From Diorhabda sublineata (lineage: Eukaryota; Arthropoda; Insecta; Coleoptera; Chrysomelidae), in NCBI RefSeq assembly GCF_026230105.1, contig NW_026614267.1, positions 62,001 through 126,000 on the forward strand: 64,000 bases of DNA, written 5' to 3'. Under the pieces are notes generated by a model. That model saw only the letters and a list, made by a program, of their open reading frames with translations. It was not told where the DNA came from and made no database searches. The translations under genes and the position numbers were made by a program. Position 1 is the first letter of the stretch. Each line of letters starts with the position of its first letter. This document shows, in pieces, positions 1 through 14,233 of the stretch.

Positions 1-3000
1 GAAGCACATTGAGGTCGATTGTCAATTTGTGTTGATTGAAAATTTTCAAAGTCTATCTTCCTAATTTGAAGACGAATTTCAACATTTCTCATATATTTGA
101 GTGAGTTTGCATCTAACTTTGTCAGATATACGCGATTAACATCCATTGAAGCCCATTGAGGTCAACTGTCAATTTGTGTTGATTGAAAATTTTCAAAGTC
201 TATCTTCCTAATTTGAAGTCGAATTTCAACATTTCTCATATATTTGAGTGAGTTTGCATCTAACTTTGTCAGATATCGTCGATTAACATCCATTGAAGCA
301 CATTGAGGTCGATTGTCAATTTGTGTTGATTGAAAATTTTCAAAGTCTATCTTCCTAATTTGAAGCCGAATTACAACATTTCTCATATATTTGAGTGAGT
401 TTGCATCTAACTTTGTAAGATATACGCGATTAACATCCATTGAAGCCCATTGAGGTCGACTGTCACTTTGTGTTGATTGAAAATTTTCAAAGTCTATCTT
501 CCTAATTTGAAGTCGAATTTCAACATTTCTCATATATTTGAGTGAGTTTGCATCTAACTTTGTCAGATATACGCGATTAACATCCATTGAAGCCCATTGA
601 GGTCAACTGTCAATTTGTGTTGATTGAAAATTTTCAAAGTCTATCTTCCTAATTTGAAGTCGAATTTCAACATTTCTCATATATTTGAGTGAGTTTGCAT
701 CTAACTTTGTCAGATATCGTCGATTAACATCCATTGAAGCACATTGAGGTCGATTGTCAATTTGTGTTGATTGAAAATTTTCAAAGTCTATCTTCCTAAT
801 TTGAAGCCGAATTACAACATTTCTCATATATTTGAGTGAGTTTGCATCTAACTTTGTCAGATATACGCGATTAACATCCATTGAAGCCCATTGAGGTCAA
901 CTGTCAATTTGTGTTGATTGAAAATTTTCAAAGTCTATCTTCCTAATTTGAAGTCGAATTTCAACATTTCTCATATATTCGAGTGAGTTTGCATCTAACT
1001 TTGTCAGATATACGCGATTAACATCCATTGAAGCCCATTGAGGTCGACTGTCACTTTGTGTTGATTGAAAATTTTCAAAGTCTATCTTCCTAATTTGAAG
1101 ACGAATTTCAACATTTCTCATATATTTGAGTGAGTTTGCATCTAACTTTGTCAGATATACGCGATTAACATCCATTGAAGCCCATTGAGGTCGACTGTCA
1201 CTTTGTGTTGATTGAAAATTTTCAAAGTCTATCTTCCTAATTTGAAGTCGAATTTCAACATTTCTCATATATTTGAGTGAGTTTGCATCTAACTTTGTCA
1301 GATATCGTCGATTAACATCCATTGAAGCACATTGAGGTCGATTGTCAATTTGTGTTGATTGAAAATTTTCAAAGTCTATCTTCCTAATTTGAAGACGAAT
1401 TTCAACATTTCTCATATATTTGAGTGAGTTTGCATCCAACTTTGTCAGATATACGCGATTAACATCCATTGAAGCCCATTGAGGTCAACTGTCAATTTGT
1501 GTTGATTGAAAATTTTCAAAGTCTATCTTCCTAATTTGAAGTCGAATTTCAACATTTCTCATATATTCGAGTGAGTTTGCATCTAACTTTGTAAGATATA
1601 CGCAATTAACATCCATTGAAGCCCATTGAGGTCGACTGTCACTTTGTGTTGATTGAAAATTTTCAAAGTCTATCTTCCTAATTTGAAGTCGAATTTCAAC
1701 ATTTCTCATATATTTGAGTGAGTTTGCATCTAACTTTGTCAGATATCGTCGATTAACATCCATTGAAGCACATTGAGGTCGATTGTCAATTTGTGTTGAT
1801 TGAAAATTTTCAAAGTCTATCTTCCTAATTTGAAGCCGAATTACAACATTTCTCATATATTTGAGTGAGTTTGCATCTAACTTTGTAAGATATACGCGAT
1901 TAACATCCATTGAAGCCCATTGAGGTCGACTGTCACTTTGTGTTGATTGAAAATTTTCAAAGTCTATCTTCCTAATTTGAAGTCGAATTTCAACATTTCT
2001 CATATATTTGAGTGAGTTTGCATCTAACTTTGTCAGATATCGTCGATTAACATCCATTGAAGCACATTGAGGTCGATTGTCAATTTGTGTTGATTGAAAA
2101 TTTTTAAAGTCTATCTTCCTAATTTGAAGACGAATTTCAACATTTCTCATATATTTGAGTGAGTTTGCATCTAACTTTGTCAGATATACGCGATTAACAT
2201 CCATTAGAGCCCATTGAGGTCAACTGTCAATTTGTGTTGATTGAAAATTTTCAAAGTCTGTCTTCCTAATTTGAAGTCGAATTTCAACATTTCTCATATA
2301 TTCGAGTGAGTTTGCATCTAACTTTGTCAGATATACGCGATTAACATCCATTGAAGCCCATTGAGGTCGACTGTCACTTTGTGTTGATTGAAAATTTTCA
2401 AAGTCTATCTTCCTAATTTGAAGACGAATTTCAACATTTCTCATATATTTGAGTGAGTTTGCATCTAACTTTGTCAGATATACGCGATTAACATCCATTG
2501 AAGCCCATTGAGGTCAACTGTCAATTTGTGTTGATTGAAAATTTTCAAAGTCTATCTTCCTAATTTGAAGTCGAATTTCAACATTTCTCATATATTTGAG
2601 TGAGTTTGCATCTAACTTTGTCAGATATCGTCGATTAACATCCATTGAAGCCCATTGAGGTCAACTGTCAATTTGTGTTGATTGAAAATTTTCAAAGTCT
2701 ATCTTCCTAATTTGAAGTCGAATTTCAACATTTCTCATATATTCGAGTGAGTTTGCATCTAACTTTGTCAGATATACGCGATTAACATCCATTGAAGCCC
2801 ATTGAGGTCGACTGTCACTTTGTGTTGATTGAAAATTTTCAAAGTCTATCTTCCTAATTTGAAGACGAATTTCAACATTTCTCATATATTTGAGTGAGTT
2901 TGCATCTAACTTTGTCAGATATAGGCGATTAACATCCATTGAAGCCCATTGAGGTCAACTGTCACTTTGTGTTGATTGAAAATTTTCGAAGTCTATCTTG

Positions 3001-4116
3001 CTAATTTGAAGTCGAATTTCAACATTTCTTATAAATTGGAGTGAGTTTGCATCTAACTTTGTCAGATATCGTCAATTAACATCCATTGAAGCCCATTGAG
3101 GTCGACTGTCACTTTGTGTTGATTGAAAATTTTCAAAGTCTATCTTCCTAATTTGAAGTCGAATTTCAACATTTCTCATATATTTGAGTGAGTTTGCATC
3201 TAACTTTGTCAGATATCGTCGATTAACATCCATTGAAGCACATTGAGGTCGATTGTCAATTTGTGTTGATTGAAAATTTTCAAAGTCTATCTTCCTAATT
3301 TGAAGACAAATTTCAACATTTCTCATATATTTGAGTGAGTTTGCATCTAACTTTGTCAGATATACGCGATTAACATCCATTGAAGCCCATTGAGGTCAAC
3401 TGTCAATTTGTGTTGATTGAAAATTTTCAAAGTCTATCTTCCTAATTTGAAGTCGAATTTCAACATTTCTCATATATTCGAGTGAGTTTGCATCTAACTT
3501 TGTCAGATATACGCGATTAACATCTATTGAAGCCCATTGAGGTCGACTGTCACTTTGTGTTGATTGAAAATTTTCAAAGTCTATCTTCCTAATTTGAAGA
3601 CGAATTTCAACATTTCTCATATATTTGAGTGAGTATGCATCTAACTTTGTCAGATATACGCGATTAACATCCATTGAAGCCCATTGAGGTCAACTGTCAA
3701 TTTGTGTTGATTGAAAATTTTCAAAGTCTATCTTCCTAATTTGAAGTCGAATTTCAACATTTCTCATATATTCGAGTGAGTTTGCATCTAACTTTGTAAG
3801 ATATACGCGATTAACATCCATTGAAGCCCATTGAGGTCGACTGTCACTTTGTGTTGATTGAAAATTTTCAAAGTCTATCTTCCTAATTTGAAGTCGAATT
3901 TCAACATTTCTCATATATTTGAGTGAGTTTGCATTTAACTTTGTCAGATATCGTCGATTAACATCGATTGAAGCACATTGAGGTCGATTGTCAATTTGTG
4001 TTGATTGAAAATTTTCAAAGTCTATCTTCCTAATTTGAAGCCGAATTACAACATTTCTCATATATTTGAGTGAGTTTGCATCTAACTTTGTCAGATATAC
4101 GCGATTAACATCCATT
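1..4116. repeat. Array region 1: irregular mosaic of full-length units (28 units)
   Basis: All 28 units are 147 bp. Three common classes mix without a fixed order: GTCAAC-junction units with caatttgtg, GTCGAC-junction units with cactttgtg, and gaagcac units with GTCGAT. A recurring gaagcac form carries gccgaattac at unit bases 71-80 (for example in the units at 295, 736 and 1765). The unit at 2941 is the first of the 'ggag' class: it combines ttcgaag, cttgcta, a ggag end and the cgtca hinge. Short runs of two to four units recur, but no single higher-order period covers the region. Confidence 0.9.
36..49. other. 14-bp perfect palindrome, present in most monomers (representative)
   Basis: TTGAAAATTTTCAA equals its own reverse complement and occupies bases 36-49 of most units. 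A second, looser inverted repeat, TTGAA and TTCAA around a 7-base centre, lies at unit bases 66-82. The palindrome is reduced to its 10-bp core (GAAAATTTTC) in units with ttcgaag, and it loses its right arm in the twenty 141-bp units. It could be a binding site for a dimeric DNA-binding protein or only a bendable A/T tract. No known box is recognised. Confidence 0.8.
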
Positions 4117-4704
4117 GAAGCCCATTGAGGTCAACTGTCACTTTGTGTTGATTGAAAATTTTCGAAGTCTATCTTGCTAATTTGAAGTCGAATTTCAACA
4201 TTTCTTATATATTGGAGTGAGTTTGCATCTAACTTTGTCAGATATCGTCAATTAACATCCATTGAAGCCCATTGAGGTCGACTGTCACTTTGTGTTGATT
4301 GAAAATTTTCAAATTCTATCTTCCTAATTTGAAGTCGAATTTCAACATTTCTCATATATTTGAGTGAGTTTGCATCTAACTTTGTCAGATATCGTCGATT
4401 AACATCCACTGAAGCCAATTGAGGTCGACTGTCACTTTGTGTTGATTGAAAATTTTCGAAGTCTATCTTCCTAATTTGGAGTCGCATTTCAACATTTCTT
4501 ATATATTTGGGAGAATTTGCATCTAACTTTGTCAGATATCGTCGATTAACATCCACTGAAGCCAATTGAGGTCGACTGTCACTTTGTGTTGATTGAAAAT
4601 TTTCAAAGTCTATGTTCCTAATTTTAAGTCGAATTTCAACATTTCTCATATATTCGAGTGAGTTTGCATCTAATTTTGTCAGATATACGCGATTAACATC
4701 CATT

Positions 4705-4845
4705 GAAGCCCATTGAGGTCAACTGTCACTTTGTGTTGAATGAAAATTGTCTATCTTCCTAATTTGAAGTCGAATTTCAACAATTCTCATATATTTGAGT
4801 GAGTTTGCATCTAACTTTGTCAGATATAGGCGATTAACATCCATT
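4705..4845. repeat. Short unit, form a (141 bp)
   Basis: The six bases ttcaaa of the palindrome's right half are missing. This form keeps gaagtcg, has caattctc and the aggcg hinge, and is preceded by gttgaatg. Same form as 12484. Confidence 0.9.
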
Positions 4846-6168
4846 GAAGCCCATTTAGGTCAACTGTCACTTTGTGTTGATTGAAAATTTTCGAAGTCTA
4901 TCTTGCTAATTTGAAGTCGAATTTCAACATTTCTTATATATTTGAGTGAGTTTGCATCTAACTTTGTCAGATATCGTCGATTAACATCCATTGAAGCCCA
5001 TTGAGGTCAACTGTCACTTTGTGTTGATTGAAAATTTTCAAAGTCTATCTTCCTAATTTGAAGTCGAATTTCAACATTTCTCATATATTTGAATGAGTTT
5101 GCATCTAACTTTGTCAGATATACGCGATTAACATCCATTGAAGCCCATTGAGGTCAACTGTCACTTTGTGTTGATTGAAAATTTTCAAAGTCTATCTCCC
5201 TAATTTGAAGTCGAATTTCAACAATTCTCATATATTTGAGTGAGTTTGCATCTAACTTTGTCAGATATAGGCGATTAACATCCATTGAAGCCCATTGAGG
5301 TCAACTGTCACTTTGTGTTGATTGAAAATTTTCGAAGTCTATCTTGCTAATTTGAAGTCGAATTTCAACATTTCTTATATATTGGAGTGAGTTTGCATCT
5401 AACTTTGTCAGATATCGTCAATTATCATCCATTGAAGCCCATTGAGGTCGACTGTCACTTTGTGTTGATTGAAAATTTTCAAAGTCTATCTTCCTAATTT
5501 GAAGTCGAATTTCAACATTTCTCATATATTTGAGTGAGTTTGCATCTAACTTTGTCAGATATCGTCGATTAACATCCATTGAAGCACATTGAGGTCGATT
5601 GTCAATTTGTGTTGATTGAAAATTTTCAAAGTCTATCTTGCTAATTTGAAGTCGAATTTCAACATTTCTTATATATTGGAGTGAGTTTGCATCTAACTTT
5701 GTCAGATATCGTCAATTAACATCCATTGAAGCCCATTGAGGTCGACTGTCACTTTTTGTTGATTGAAAATTTTCAAATTCTATCTTCCTAATTTGAAGTC
5801 GAATTTCAACATTTCCCATATATTTGAGTGAGTTTGCATCTAACTTTGTCAGATATCGTCAATTAACATCCATTGAAGCCCATTGAGGTCGACTGTCACT
5901 TTTTGTTGATTGAAAATTTTCAAAGTCTATCTTCCTAATTTGAAGACGAATTTCAACATTTCTCATATATTTGAGTGAGTTCGCATCTAACTTTGTCAGA
6001 TATCGTCGATTAACATCCATTGAAGCACATTGAGGTCGATTGTCAATTTGTGTTGATTGAAAATTTTCAAAGTATATCTTCCTAATTTGAAGACGAATTT
6101 CAACATTTCTCATATATTTGAGTGAGTTTGCATCTAACTTTGTCAGATATACGCGATTAACATCCATT

Positions 6169-6309
6169 GAAGCCCATTGAGGTCAACTGTCACTTTGTGT
6201 TGATTGAAAATTGTCTATCTTCCTAATTTGGAGTCGCATTTCAACATTTCTTATATATTTGGGAGAGTCTGCATCTAACTTTGTCAGATATCGTCGATTA
6301 ACATCCACT
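6169..6309. repeat. Short unit, form b (141 bp)
   Basis: Has ggagtcgcattt, atttgggagag and hinge cgtcgattaac. A private change gives gagtctgc. Confidence 0.9.
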
Positions 6310-6603
6310 GAAGCCAATTGAGGTCGACTGTCACTTTGTGTTGATTGAAAATTTTCAAAGTCTATCTTCCTAATTTGAAGTCGAATTTCAACATTTCTCA
6401 TATATTCGAGTGAGTTTGCATCTAACTTTGTAAGATATACGCGATTAACATCCATTGAAGCCCATTGAGGTCGACTGTCACTTTGTGTTGATTGAAAATT
6501 TTCAAATTCTATCTTCCTAATTTGAAGTCGAATTTCAACATTTCTCATATATTTGAGTGAGTTTGCATCTAACTTTGTCAGATATACGCGATTAACATCC
6601 ATT

Positions 6604-9600
6604 GAAGCCCATTGAGGTCAACTGTCAATTTGTGTTGATTGAAAATTTTCAAAGTCTATCTTCCTAATTTGAAGTCGAATTTCAACATTTCTCATATATT
6701 CGAGTGAGTTTGCATCTAACTTTGTAAGATATACGCGATTAACATCCATTGAAGCCCATTGAGGTCGACTGTCACTTTGTGTTGATTGAAAATTTTCAAA
6801 GTCTATCTTCCTAATTTGAAGTCGAATTTCAACATTTCTCATATATTTGAGTGAGTTTGCATTTAACTTTGTCAGATATCGTCGATTAACATCCATTGAA
6901 GCACATTGAGGTCGATTGTCAATTTGTGTTGATTGAAAATTTTCAAAGTCTATCTTCCTAATTTGAAGACGAATTTCAACATTTCTCATATATTTGAGTG
7001 AGTTTGCATCTAACTTTGTCAGATATACGCGATTAAGATCCATTGAAGCCCATTGAGGTCAACTGTCAATTTGTGTTGATTGAAAATTTTCAAAGTCTAT
7101 CTTCCTAATTTGAAGTCGAATTTCAACATTTCTCATATATTCGAGTGAGTTTGCATCTAACTTTGTAAGATATACGCGATTAACATCCATTGAAGCCCAT
7201 TGAGGTCGACTGTCACTTTGTGTTGATTGAAAATTTTCAAAGTCTATCTTCCTAATTTGAAGTCGAATTTCAACATTTCTCATATATTTGAGTGAGTTTG
7301 CATCTAACTTTGTCAGATATCGTCGATTAACATCCATTGAAGCACATTGAGGTCGATTGTCAATTTGTGTTGATTGAAAATTTTCAAAGTCTATCTTCCT
7401 AATTTGAAGCCGAATTACAACATTTCTCATATATTTGAGTGAGTTTGCATCTAACTTTGTCAGATATACGCGATTAACATCCATTGAAGCCCATTGAGGT
7501 CAACTGTCACTTTGTGTTGATTGAAAATTTTCGAAGTCTATCTTGCTAATTTGAAGTCGAATTTCAACATTTCTTATATATTGGAGTGAGTTTGCATCTA
7601 ACTTTGTCAGATATCGTCAATTAACATCCATTGAAGCCCATTGAGGTCGACTGTCACTTTTTGTTGATTGAAAATTTTCAAATTCTATCTTCCTAATTTG
7701 AAGTCGAATTTCAACATTTCCCATATATTTGAGTGAGTTTGCATCTAACTTTGTCAGATATCGTCGATTAACATCCATTGAAGCCCATTGAGGTCGATTG
7801 TCAATTTGTGTTGATTGAAAATTTTCAAAGTGTATCTTCCTAATTTGAAGTCGAATTTCAACATTTCTCATATATTTGAGTGAGTTTGCATCTAACTTTG
7901 TCAGATATCGTCGATTAACATCCATTGAAGCACATTGAGGTCGATTGTCAATTTGTGTTGATTGAAAATTTTCAAAGTCTATCTTCCTAATTTGAAGTCG
8001 AATTTCAACATTTCTCATATATTCGAGTGAGTTTGCATCTAACTTTGTAAGATATACGCGATTAACATCCATTGAAGCCCATTGAGGTCGACTGTCACTT
8101 TGTGTTGATTGAAAATTCTCAAATTCTATCTTCCTAATTTGAAGTCGAATTTCAACATTTCTCATATATTTGAGTGAGTTTGCATCTAACTTTGTCAGAT
8201 ATACGCGATTAACATCCATTGAAGCCCATTGAGGTCAACTGTCAATTTGTGTTGATTGAAAATTTTCAAAGTCTATCTTCCTAATTTGAAGTCGAATTTC
8301 AACATTTCTCATATATTCGAGTGAGTTTGCATCTAATTTTGTAAGATATACGCGATTAACATCCATTGAAGCCCATTGAGGTCGACTGTCACTTTGTGTT
8401 GATTGAAAATTTTCAAAGTCTATCTTCCTAATTTGAAGTCGAATTTCAACATTTCTCATATATTTGAGTGAGTTTGCATTTAACTTTGTCAGATATCGTC
8501 GATTAACATCCATTGAAGCACATTGAGGTCGATTGTCAATTTGTGTTGATTGAAAATTTTCAAAGTCTATCTTCCTAATTTGAAGACGAATTTCAACATT
8601 TCTCATATATTTGAGTGAGTTTGCATCTAACTTTGTCAGATATACGCGATTAACATCCATTGAAGCCCATTGAGGTCAACTGTCAATTTGTGTTGATTGA
8701 AAATTTTCAAAGTCTATCTTCCTAATTTGAAGTCGAATTTCAACATTTCTCATATATTCGAGTGAGTTTGCATCTAACTTTGTAAGATATACGCGATTAA
8801 CATCCATTGAAGCCCATTGAGGTCGACTGTCACTTTGTGTTGATTGAAAATTTTCAAAGTCTATCTTCCTAATTTGAAGTCGAATTTCAACATTTCTCAT
8901 ATATTTGAGTGAGTTTGCATCTAACTTTGTCAGATATCGTCGATTAACATCCATTGAAGCACATTGAGGTCGATTGTCAATTTGTGTTGATTGAAAATTT
9001 TCAAAGTCTATCTTCCTAATTTGAAGCCGAATTACAACATTTCTCATATATTTGAGTGAGTTTGCATCTAACTTTGTCAGATATACGCGATTAACATCCA
9101 TTGAAGCCCATTGAGGTCAACTGTCACTTTGTGTTGATTGAAAATTTTCGAAGTCTATCTTGCTAATTTGAAGTCGAATTTCAACATTTCTTATATATTG
9201 GAGTGAGTTTGCATCTAACTTTGTCAGATATCGTCAATTAACATCCATTGAAGCCCATTGAGGTCGACTGTCACTTTTTGTTGATTGAAAATTTTCAAAG
9301 TCTATCTTCCTAATTTGAAGTCGAATTTCAACATTTCTCATATATTCGAGTGAGTTTGCATCTAACTTTGTAAGATATACGCGATTAACATCCATTGAAG
9401 CCCATTGAGGTCGACTGTCACTTTGTGTTGATTGAAAATTTTCAAATTCTATCTTCCTAATTTGAAGTCGAATTTCAACATTTCTCATATATTTGAGTGA
9501 GTTTGCATCTAACTTTGTCAGATATACGCGATTAACATCCATTGAAGCCCATTGAGGTCAACTGTCAATTTGTGTTGATTGAAAATTTTCAAAGTCTATC

Positions 9601-11895
9601 TTCCTAATTTGAAGTCGAATTTCAACATTTCTCATATATTCGAGTGAGTTTGCATCTAACTTTGTAAGATATACGCGATTAACATCCATTGAAGCCCATT
9701 GAGGTCGACTGTCACTTTGTGTTGATTGAAAATTTTCAAAGTCTATCTTCCTAATTTGAAGTCGAATTTCAACATTTCTCATATATTTGAGTGAGTTTGC
9801 ATTTAACTTTGTCAGATATCGTCGATTAACATCCATTGAAGCACATTGAGGTCGATTGTCAATTTGTGTTGATTGAAAATTTTCAAAGTCTATCTTCCTA
9901 ATTTGAAGACGAATTTCAACATTTCTCATATATTTGAGTGAGTTTGCATCTAACTTTGTCAGATATACGCGATTAACATCCATTGAAGCCCATTGAGGTC
10001 AACTGTCAATTTGTGTTGATTGAAAATTTTCAAAGTCTATCTTCCTAATTTGAAGTCGAATTTCAACATTTCTCATATATTCGAGTGAGTTTGCATCTAA
10101 CTTTGTAAGATATACGCGATTAACATCCATTGAAGCCCATTGAGGTCGACTGTCACTTTGTGTTGATTGAAAATTTTCAAAGTCTATCTTCCTAATTTGA
10201 AGTCGAATTTCAACATTTCTCATATATTTGAGTGAGTTTGCATCTAACTTTGTCAGATATCGTCGATTAACATCCATTGAAGCACATTGAGGTCGATTGT
10301 CAATTTGTGTTGATTGAAAATTTTCAAAGTCTATCTTCCTAATTTGAAGCCGAATTACAACATTTCTCATATATTTGAGTGAGTTTGCATCTAACTTTGT
10401 CAGATATACGCGATTAACATCCATTGAAGCCCATTGAGGTCAACTGTCACTTTGTGTTGATTGAAAATTTTCGAAGTCTATCTTGCTAATTTGAAGTCGA
10501 ATTTCAACATTTCTTATATATTGGAGTGAGTTTGCATCTAACTTTGTCAGATATCGTCAATTAACATCCATTGAAGCCCATTGAGGTCGACTGTCACTTT
10601 TTGTTGATTGAAAATTTTCAAATTCTATCTTCCTAATTTGAAGTCGAATTTCAACATTTCCCATATATTTGAGTGAGTTTGCATCTAACTTTGTCAGATA
10701 TCGTCGATTAACATCCATTGAAGCCCATTGAGGTCGATTGTCAATTTGTGTTGATTGAAAATTTTCAAAGTCTATCTTCCTAATTTGAAGTCGAATTTCA
10801 ACATTTCTCATATATTTGAGTGAGTTTGCATCTAACTTTGTCAGATATCGTCGATTAACATCCATTGAAGCACATTGAGGTCGATTGTCAATTTGTGTTG
10901 ATTGAAAATTTTCAAAGTCTATCTTCCTAATTTGAAGTCGAATTTCAACATTTCTCATATATTCGAGTGAGTTTGCATCTAACTTTGTAAGATATACGCG
11001 ATTAACATCCATTGAAGCCCATTGAGGTCGACTGTCACTTTGTGTTGATTGAAAATTCTCAAATTCTATCTTCCTAATTTGAAGTCGAATTTCAACATTT
11101 CTCATATATTTGAGTGAGTTTGCATCTAACTTTGTCAGATATACGCGATTAACATCCATTGAAGCCCATTGAGGTCAACTGTCAATTTGTGTTGATTGAA
11201 AATTTTCAAAGTCTATCTTCCTAATTTGAAGTCGAATTTCAACATTTCTCATATATTCGAGTGAGTTTGCATCTAACTTTGTAAGATATACGCGATTAAC
11301 ATCCATTGAAGCCCATTGAGGTCGACTGTCACTTTGTGTTGATTGAAAATTTTCAAAGTCTATCTTCCTAATTTGAAGTCGAATTTCAACATTTCTCATA
11401 TATTTGAGTGAGTTTGCATTTAACTTTGTCAGATATCGTCGATTAACATCCATTGAAGCACATTGAGGTCGATTGTCAATTTGTGTTGATTGAAAATTTT
11501 CAAAGTCTATCTTCCTAATTTGAAGACGAATTTCAACATTTCTCATATATTTGAGTGAGTTTGCATCTAACTTTGTCAGATATACGCGATTAACATCCAT
11601 TGAAGCCCATTGAGGTCGACTGTCACTTTGTGTTGATTGAAAATTTTCAAAGTCTATCTTCCTAATTTGAAGTCGAATTTCAACATTTCCCATATATTTG
11701 AGTGAGTTTGCATCTAACTTTGTCAGATATCGTCGATTAACATCCATTGAAGCACATTGAGGTCGATTGTCAATTTGTGTTGATTGAAAATTTTCAAAGT
11801 CTATCTTCCTAATTTGAAGCCGAATTACAACATTTCTCATATATTTGAGTGAGTTTGCATCTAACTTTGTCAGATATACGCGATTAACATCCATT
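6604..11895. repeat. Array region 3: 441-bp trimer arrangement inside a 2,940-bp tandem duplication (36 units)
   Basis: A trimer recurs: (1) GTCAAC/caat with a ttcgag end and acgcg hinge; (2) GTCGAC/cact with tttgag and cgtcg; (3) gaagcac GTCGAT/caat with gacg or gccgaattac and acgcg. Trimers begin at 6604, 7045, 8221, 8662, 9544 and 9985. They are separated by blocks of 'ggag' and aaattct units. The layout from 6604 to about 8660 recurs at 9544 to about 11600, offset 2,940 bp (20 units). Copies differ at few bases, for example gtgtatc near 7830 against gtctatc near 10770. After about 11600 the second copy lacks one unit, so the offset becomes 2,793 bp. Confidence 0.88.
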
Positions 11896-12483
11896 GAAGC
11901 CCATTGAGGTCAACTGTCACTTTGTGTTGATTGAAAATTTTCGAAGTCTATCTTGCTAATTTGAAGTCGAATTTCAACATTTCTTATATATTGGAGTGAG
12001 TTTGCATCTAACTTTGTCAGATATCGTCAATTAACATCCATTGAAGCCCATTGAGGTCGACTGTCACTTTTTGTTGATTGAAAATTTTCAAATTCTATCT
12101 TCCTAATTTGAAGTCGAATTTCAACATTTCTCATATATTTGAGTGAGTTTGCATCTAACTTTGTCAGATATCGTCGATTAACATCCATTGAAGCACATTG
12201 AGGTCGATTGTCAATTTGTGTTGATTGAAAATTTTCAAAGTCTATCTTCCTAATTTGGAGTCGCATTTCAACATTTCTTATATATTTGGGAGAGTTTGCA
12301 TCTAACTTTGTCAGATATCGTCGATTAACATCCACTGAAGCAAATTGAGGTCGACTGTCACTTTGTGTTGATTGAAAATTTTCAAAGTCTATGTTCCTAA
12401 TTTTAAGTCGAATTTCAACATTTCTCATATATTCGAGTGAGTTTGCATCTAATTTTGTCAGATATACGCGATTAACATCCATT

Positions 12484-12624
12484 GAAGCCCATTGAGGTCA
12501 ACTGTCACTTTGTGTTGAATGAAAATTGTCTATCTTCCTAATTTGAAGTCGAATTTCAACAATTCTCATATATTTGAGTGAGTTTGCATCTAACTTTGTC
12601 AGATATAGGCGATTAACATCCATT
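12484..12624. repeat. Short unit, form a (141 bp)
   Basis: Copy of the unit at 4705, including gttgaatg, caattctc and aggcg. Confidence 0.9.
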
Positions 12625-12771
12625 GAAGCCCATTGAGGTCAACTGTCACTTTGTGTTGATTGAAAATTTTCGAAGTCTATCTTGCTAATTTGAAGTCGAA
12701 TTTCAACATTTCTTATATATTTGAGTGAGTTTGCATCTAACTTTGTCAGATATCGTCGATTAACATCCATT

Positions 12772-12910
12772 GAAGCCCATTGAGGTCAACTGTCACTTTG
12801 TGTTGATTGAAAATTTTATCTTCCTAATTTGAAGACGAATTTCAACAATTCTCATATATTTGAGTGAGTTTGCATCTAACTTTGTCAGATATACGCGATT
12901 AACATCCATT
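12772..12910. repeat. 139-bp unit with unique 8-bp deletion
   Basis: After aaatttt (ends 12817) the eight bases caaagtct are missing, so the unit reads aaattttatcttcc. It is the only frame-changing deletion found. It differs from the common 6-bp deletion in both breakpoints. Confidence 0.9.
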
Positions 12911-14233
12911 GAAGCCCATTGAGGTCAACTGTCACTTTGTGTTGATTGAAAATTTTCAAAGTCTATCTTCCTAATTTGAAGTCGAATTTCAACAATTCTC
13001 ATATATTTGAGTGAGTTTGCATCTAACTTTGTCAGATATAGGCGATTAACATCCATTGAAGCCCATTGAGGTCAACTGTCACTTTGTGTTGATTGAAAAT
13101 TTTCAAAGTCTATCTTGCTAATTTGAAGTCGAATTTCAACATTTCTTATATATTGGAGTGAGATTGCATCTAACTTTGTCAGATATCGTCAATTAACATC
13201 CATTGAAGCCCATTGAGGTCGACTGTCACTTTGTGTTGATTGAAAATTTTCAAAGTCTATCTTCCTAATTTGAGGTCGAATTTCAACATTTCTCATATAT
13301 TTGAGTGAGTTTGCAACTAACTTTGTCAGATATCGTCGATTAACATCCATTGAAGCACATTGAGGTCAACTGTCACTTTGTGTTGATTGAAAATTTTCAA
13401 AGTCTATCTTCCTAATTTGAAGTCGAATTTCAACATTTCTCATATATTCGAGTGAGTTTGCATCTAACTTTGTCAGATATACGCGATTAACATCCATTGA
13501 AGCCCATTGAGGTCGACTGTCACTTTGTGTTGATTGAAAATTTTCAAAGTCTATCTTCCTAATTTGAAGACGAATTTCAACATTTCTCATATATTTGAGT
13601 GAGTTTGCATCTAACTTTGTCAGATATACGCGATTAACATCCATTGAAGCCCATTGAGGTCAACTGTCAATTTGTGTTGATTGAAAATTTTCAAAGTCTA
13701 TCTTCCTAATTTGAAGTCGAATTTCAACATTTCTCATATATTTGAGTGAGTTTGCATCTAACTTTGTCAGATATCGTCGATTAACATCCATTGAAGCACA
13801 TTGAGGTCGATTGTCACTTTGTGTTGATTGAAAATTTTCGAAGTCTATCTTCCTAATTTGAAGTCGAATTTCAACATTTCTCATATATTCGAGTGAGTTT
13901 GCATCTAACTTTGTCAGATATACGCGATTAACACCCATTGAAGCCCATTGAGGTCGACTGTCACTTTGTGTTGATTGAAAATTTTCAAAGTCTATCTTCC
14001 TAATTTGAAGTCGAATTTCAACAATTCTCATATATTGGAGTGAGTTTGCATCTAACTTTGTCAGATATAGGCGATTAACATCCATTGAAGCCCATTGAGG
14101 TCAACTGTCACTTTGTGTTGATTGAAAATTTTCGAAGTCTATCTTGCTAATTTGAAGTCGAATTTCAACATTTCTTATATATTGGAGTGAGTTTGCATCT
14201 AACTTTGTCAGATATCGTCAATTAACATCCATT

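Larger units (their letters stand above)
4117..6603. repeat. Array region 2: mosaic rich in 'ggag' units, with the first two short units (17 units)
   Basis: GTCAAC-junction units with ttcgaag, cttgcta, ttatatattggag and the cgtcaatt hinge alternate with ordinary units. Two 141-bp units lie here (4705 and 6169). The block from about 4117 to 5010, including the short unit with the rare gttgaatg, is repeated at about 11896-12790; the offset of 7,779 bp is 53 units less two 6-bp deletions. Between about 4710 and 5850 the minus-strand frame is closed by frequent TGA codons, which makes this stretch look empty in an ORF view although it is ordinary satellite. Confidence 0.88.

Noticed and set aside
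66..82. Long terminal or transposon inverted repeats at TTGAA/TTCAA
   Set aside because: The arms are 5 bp, recur in nearly every unit, and have no flanking target duplication or transposase. They are part of the monomer.
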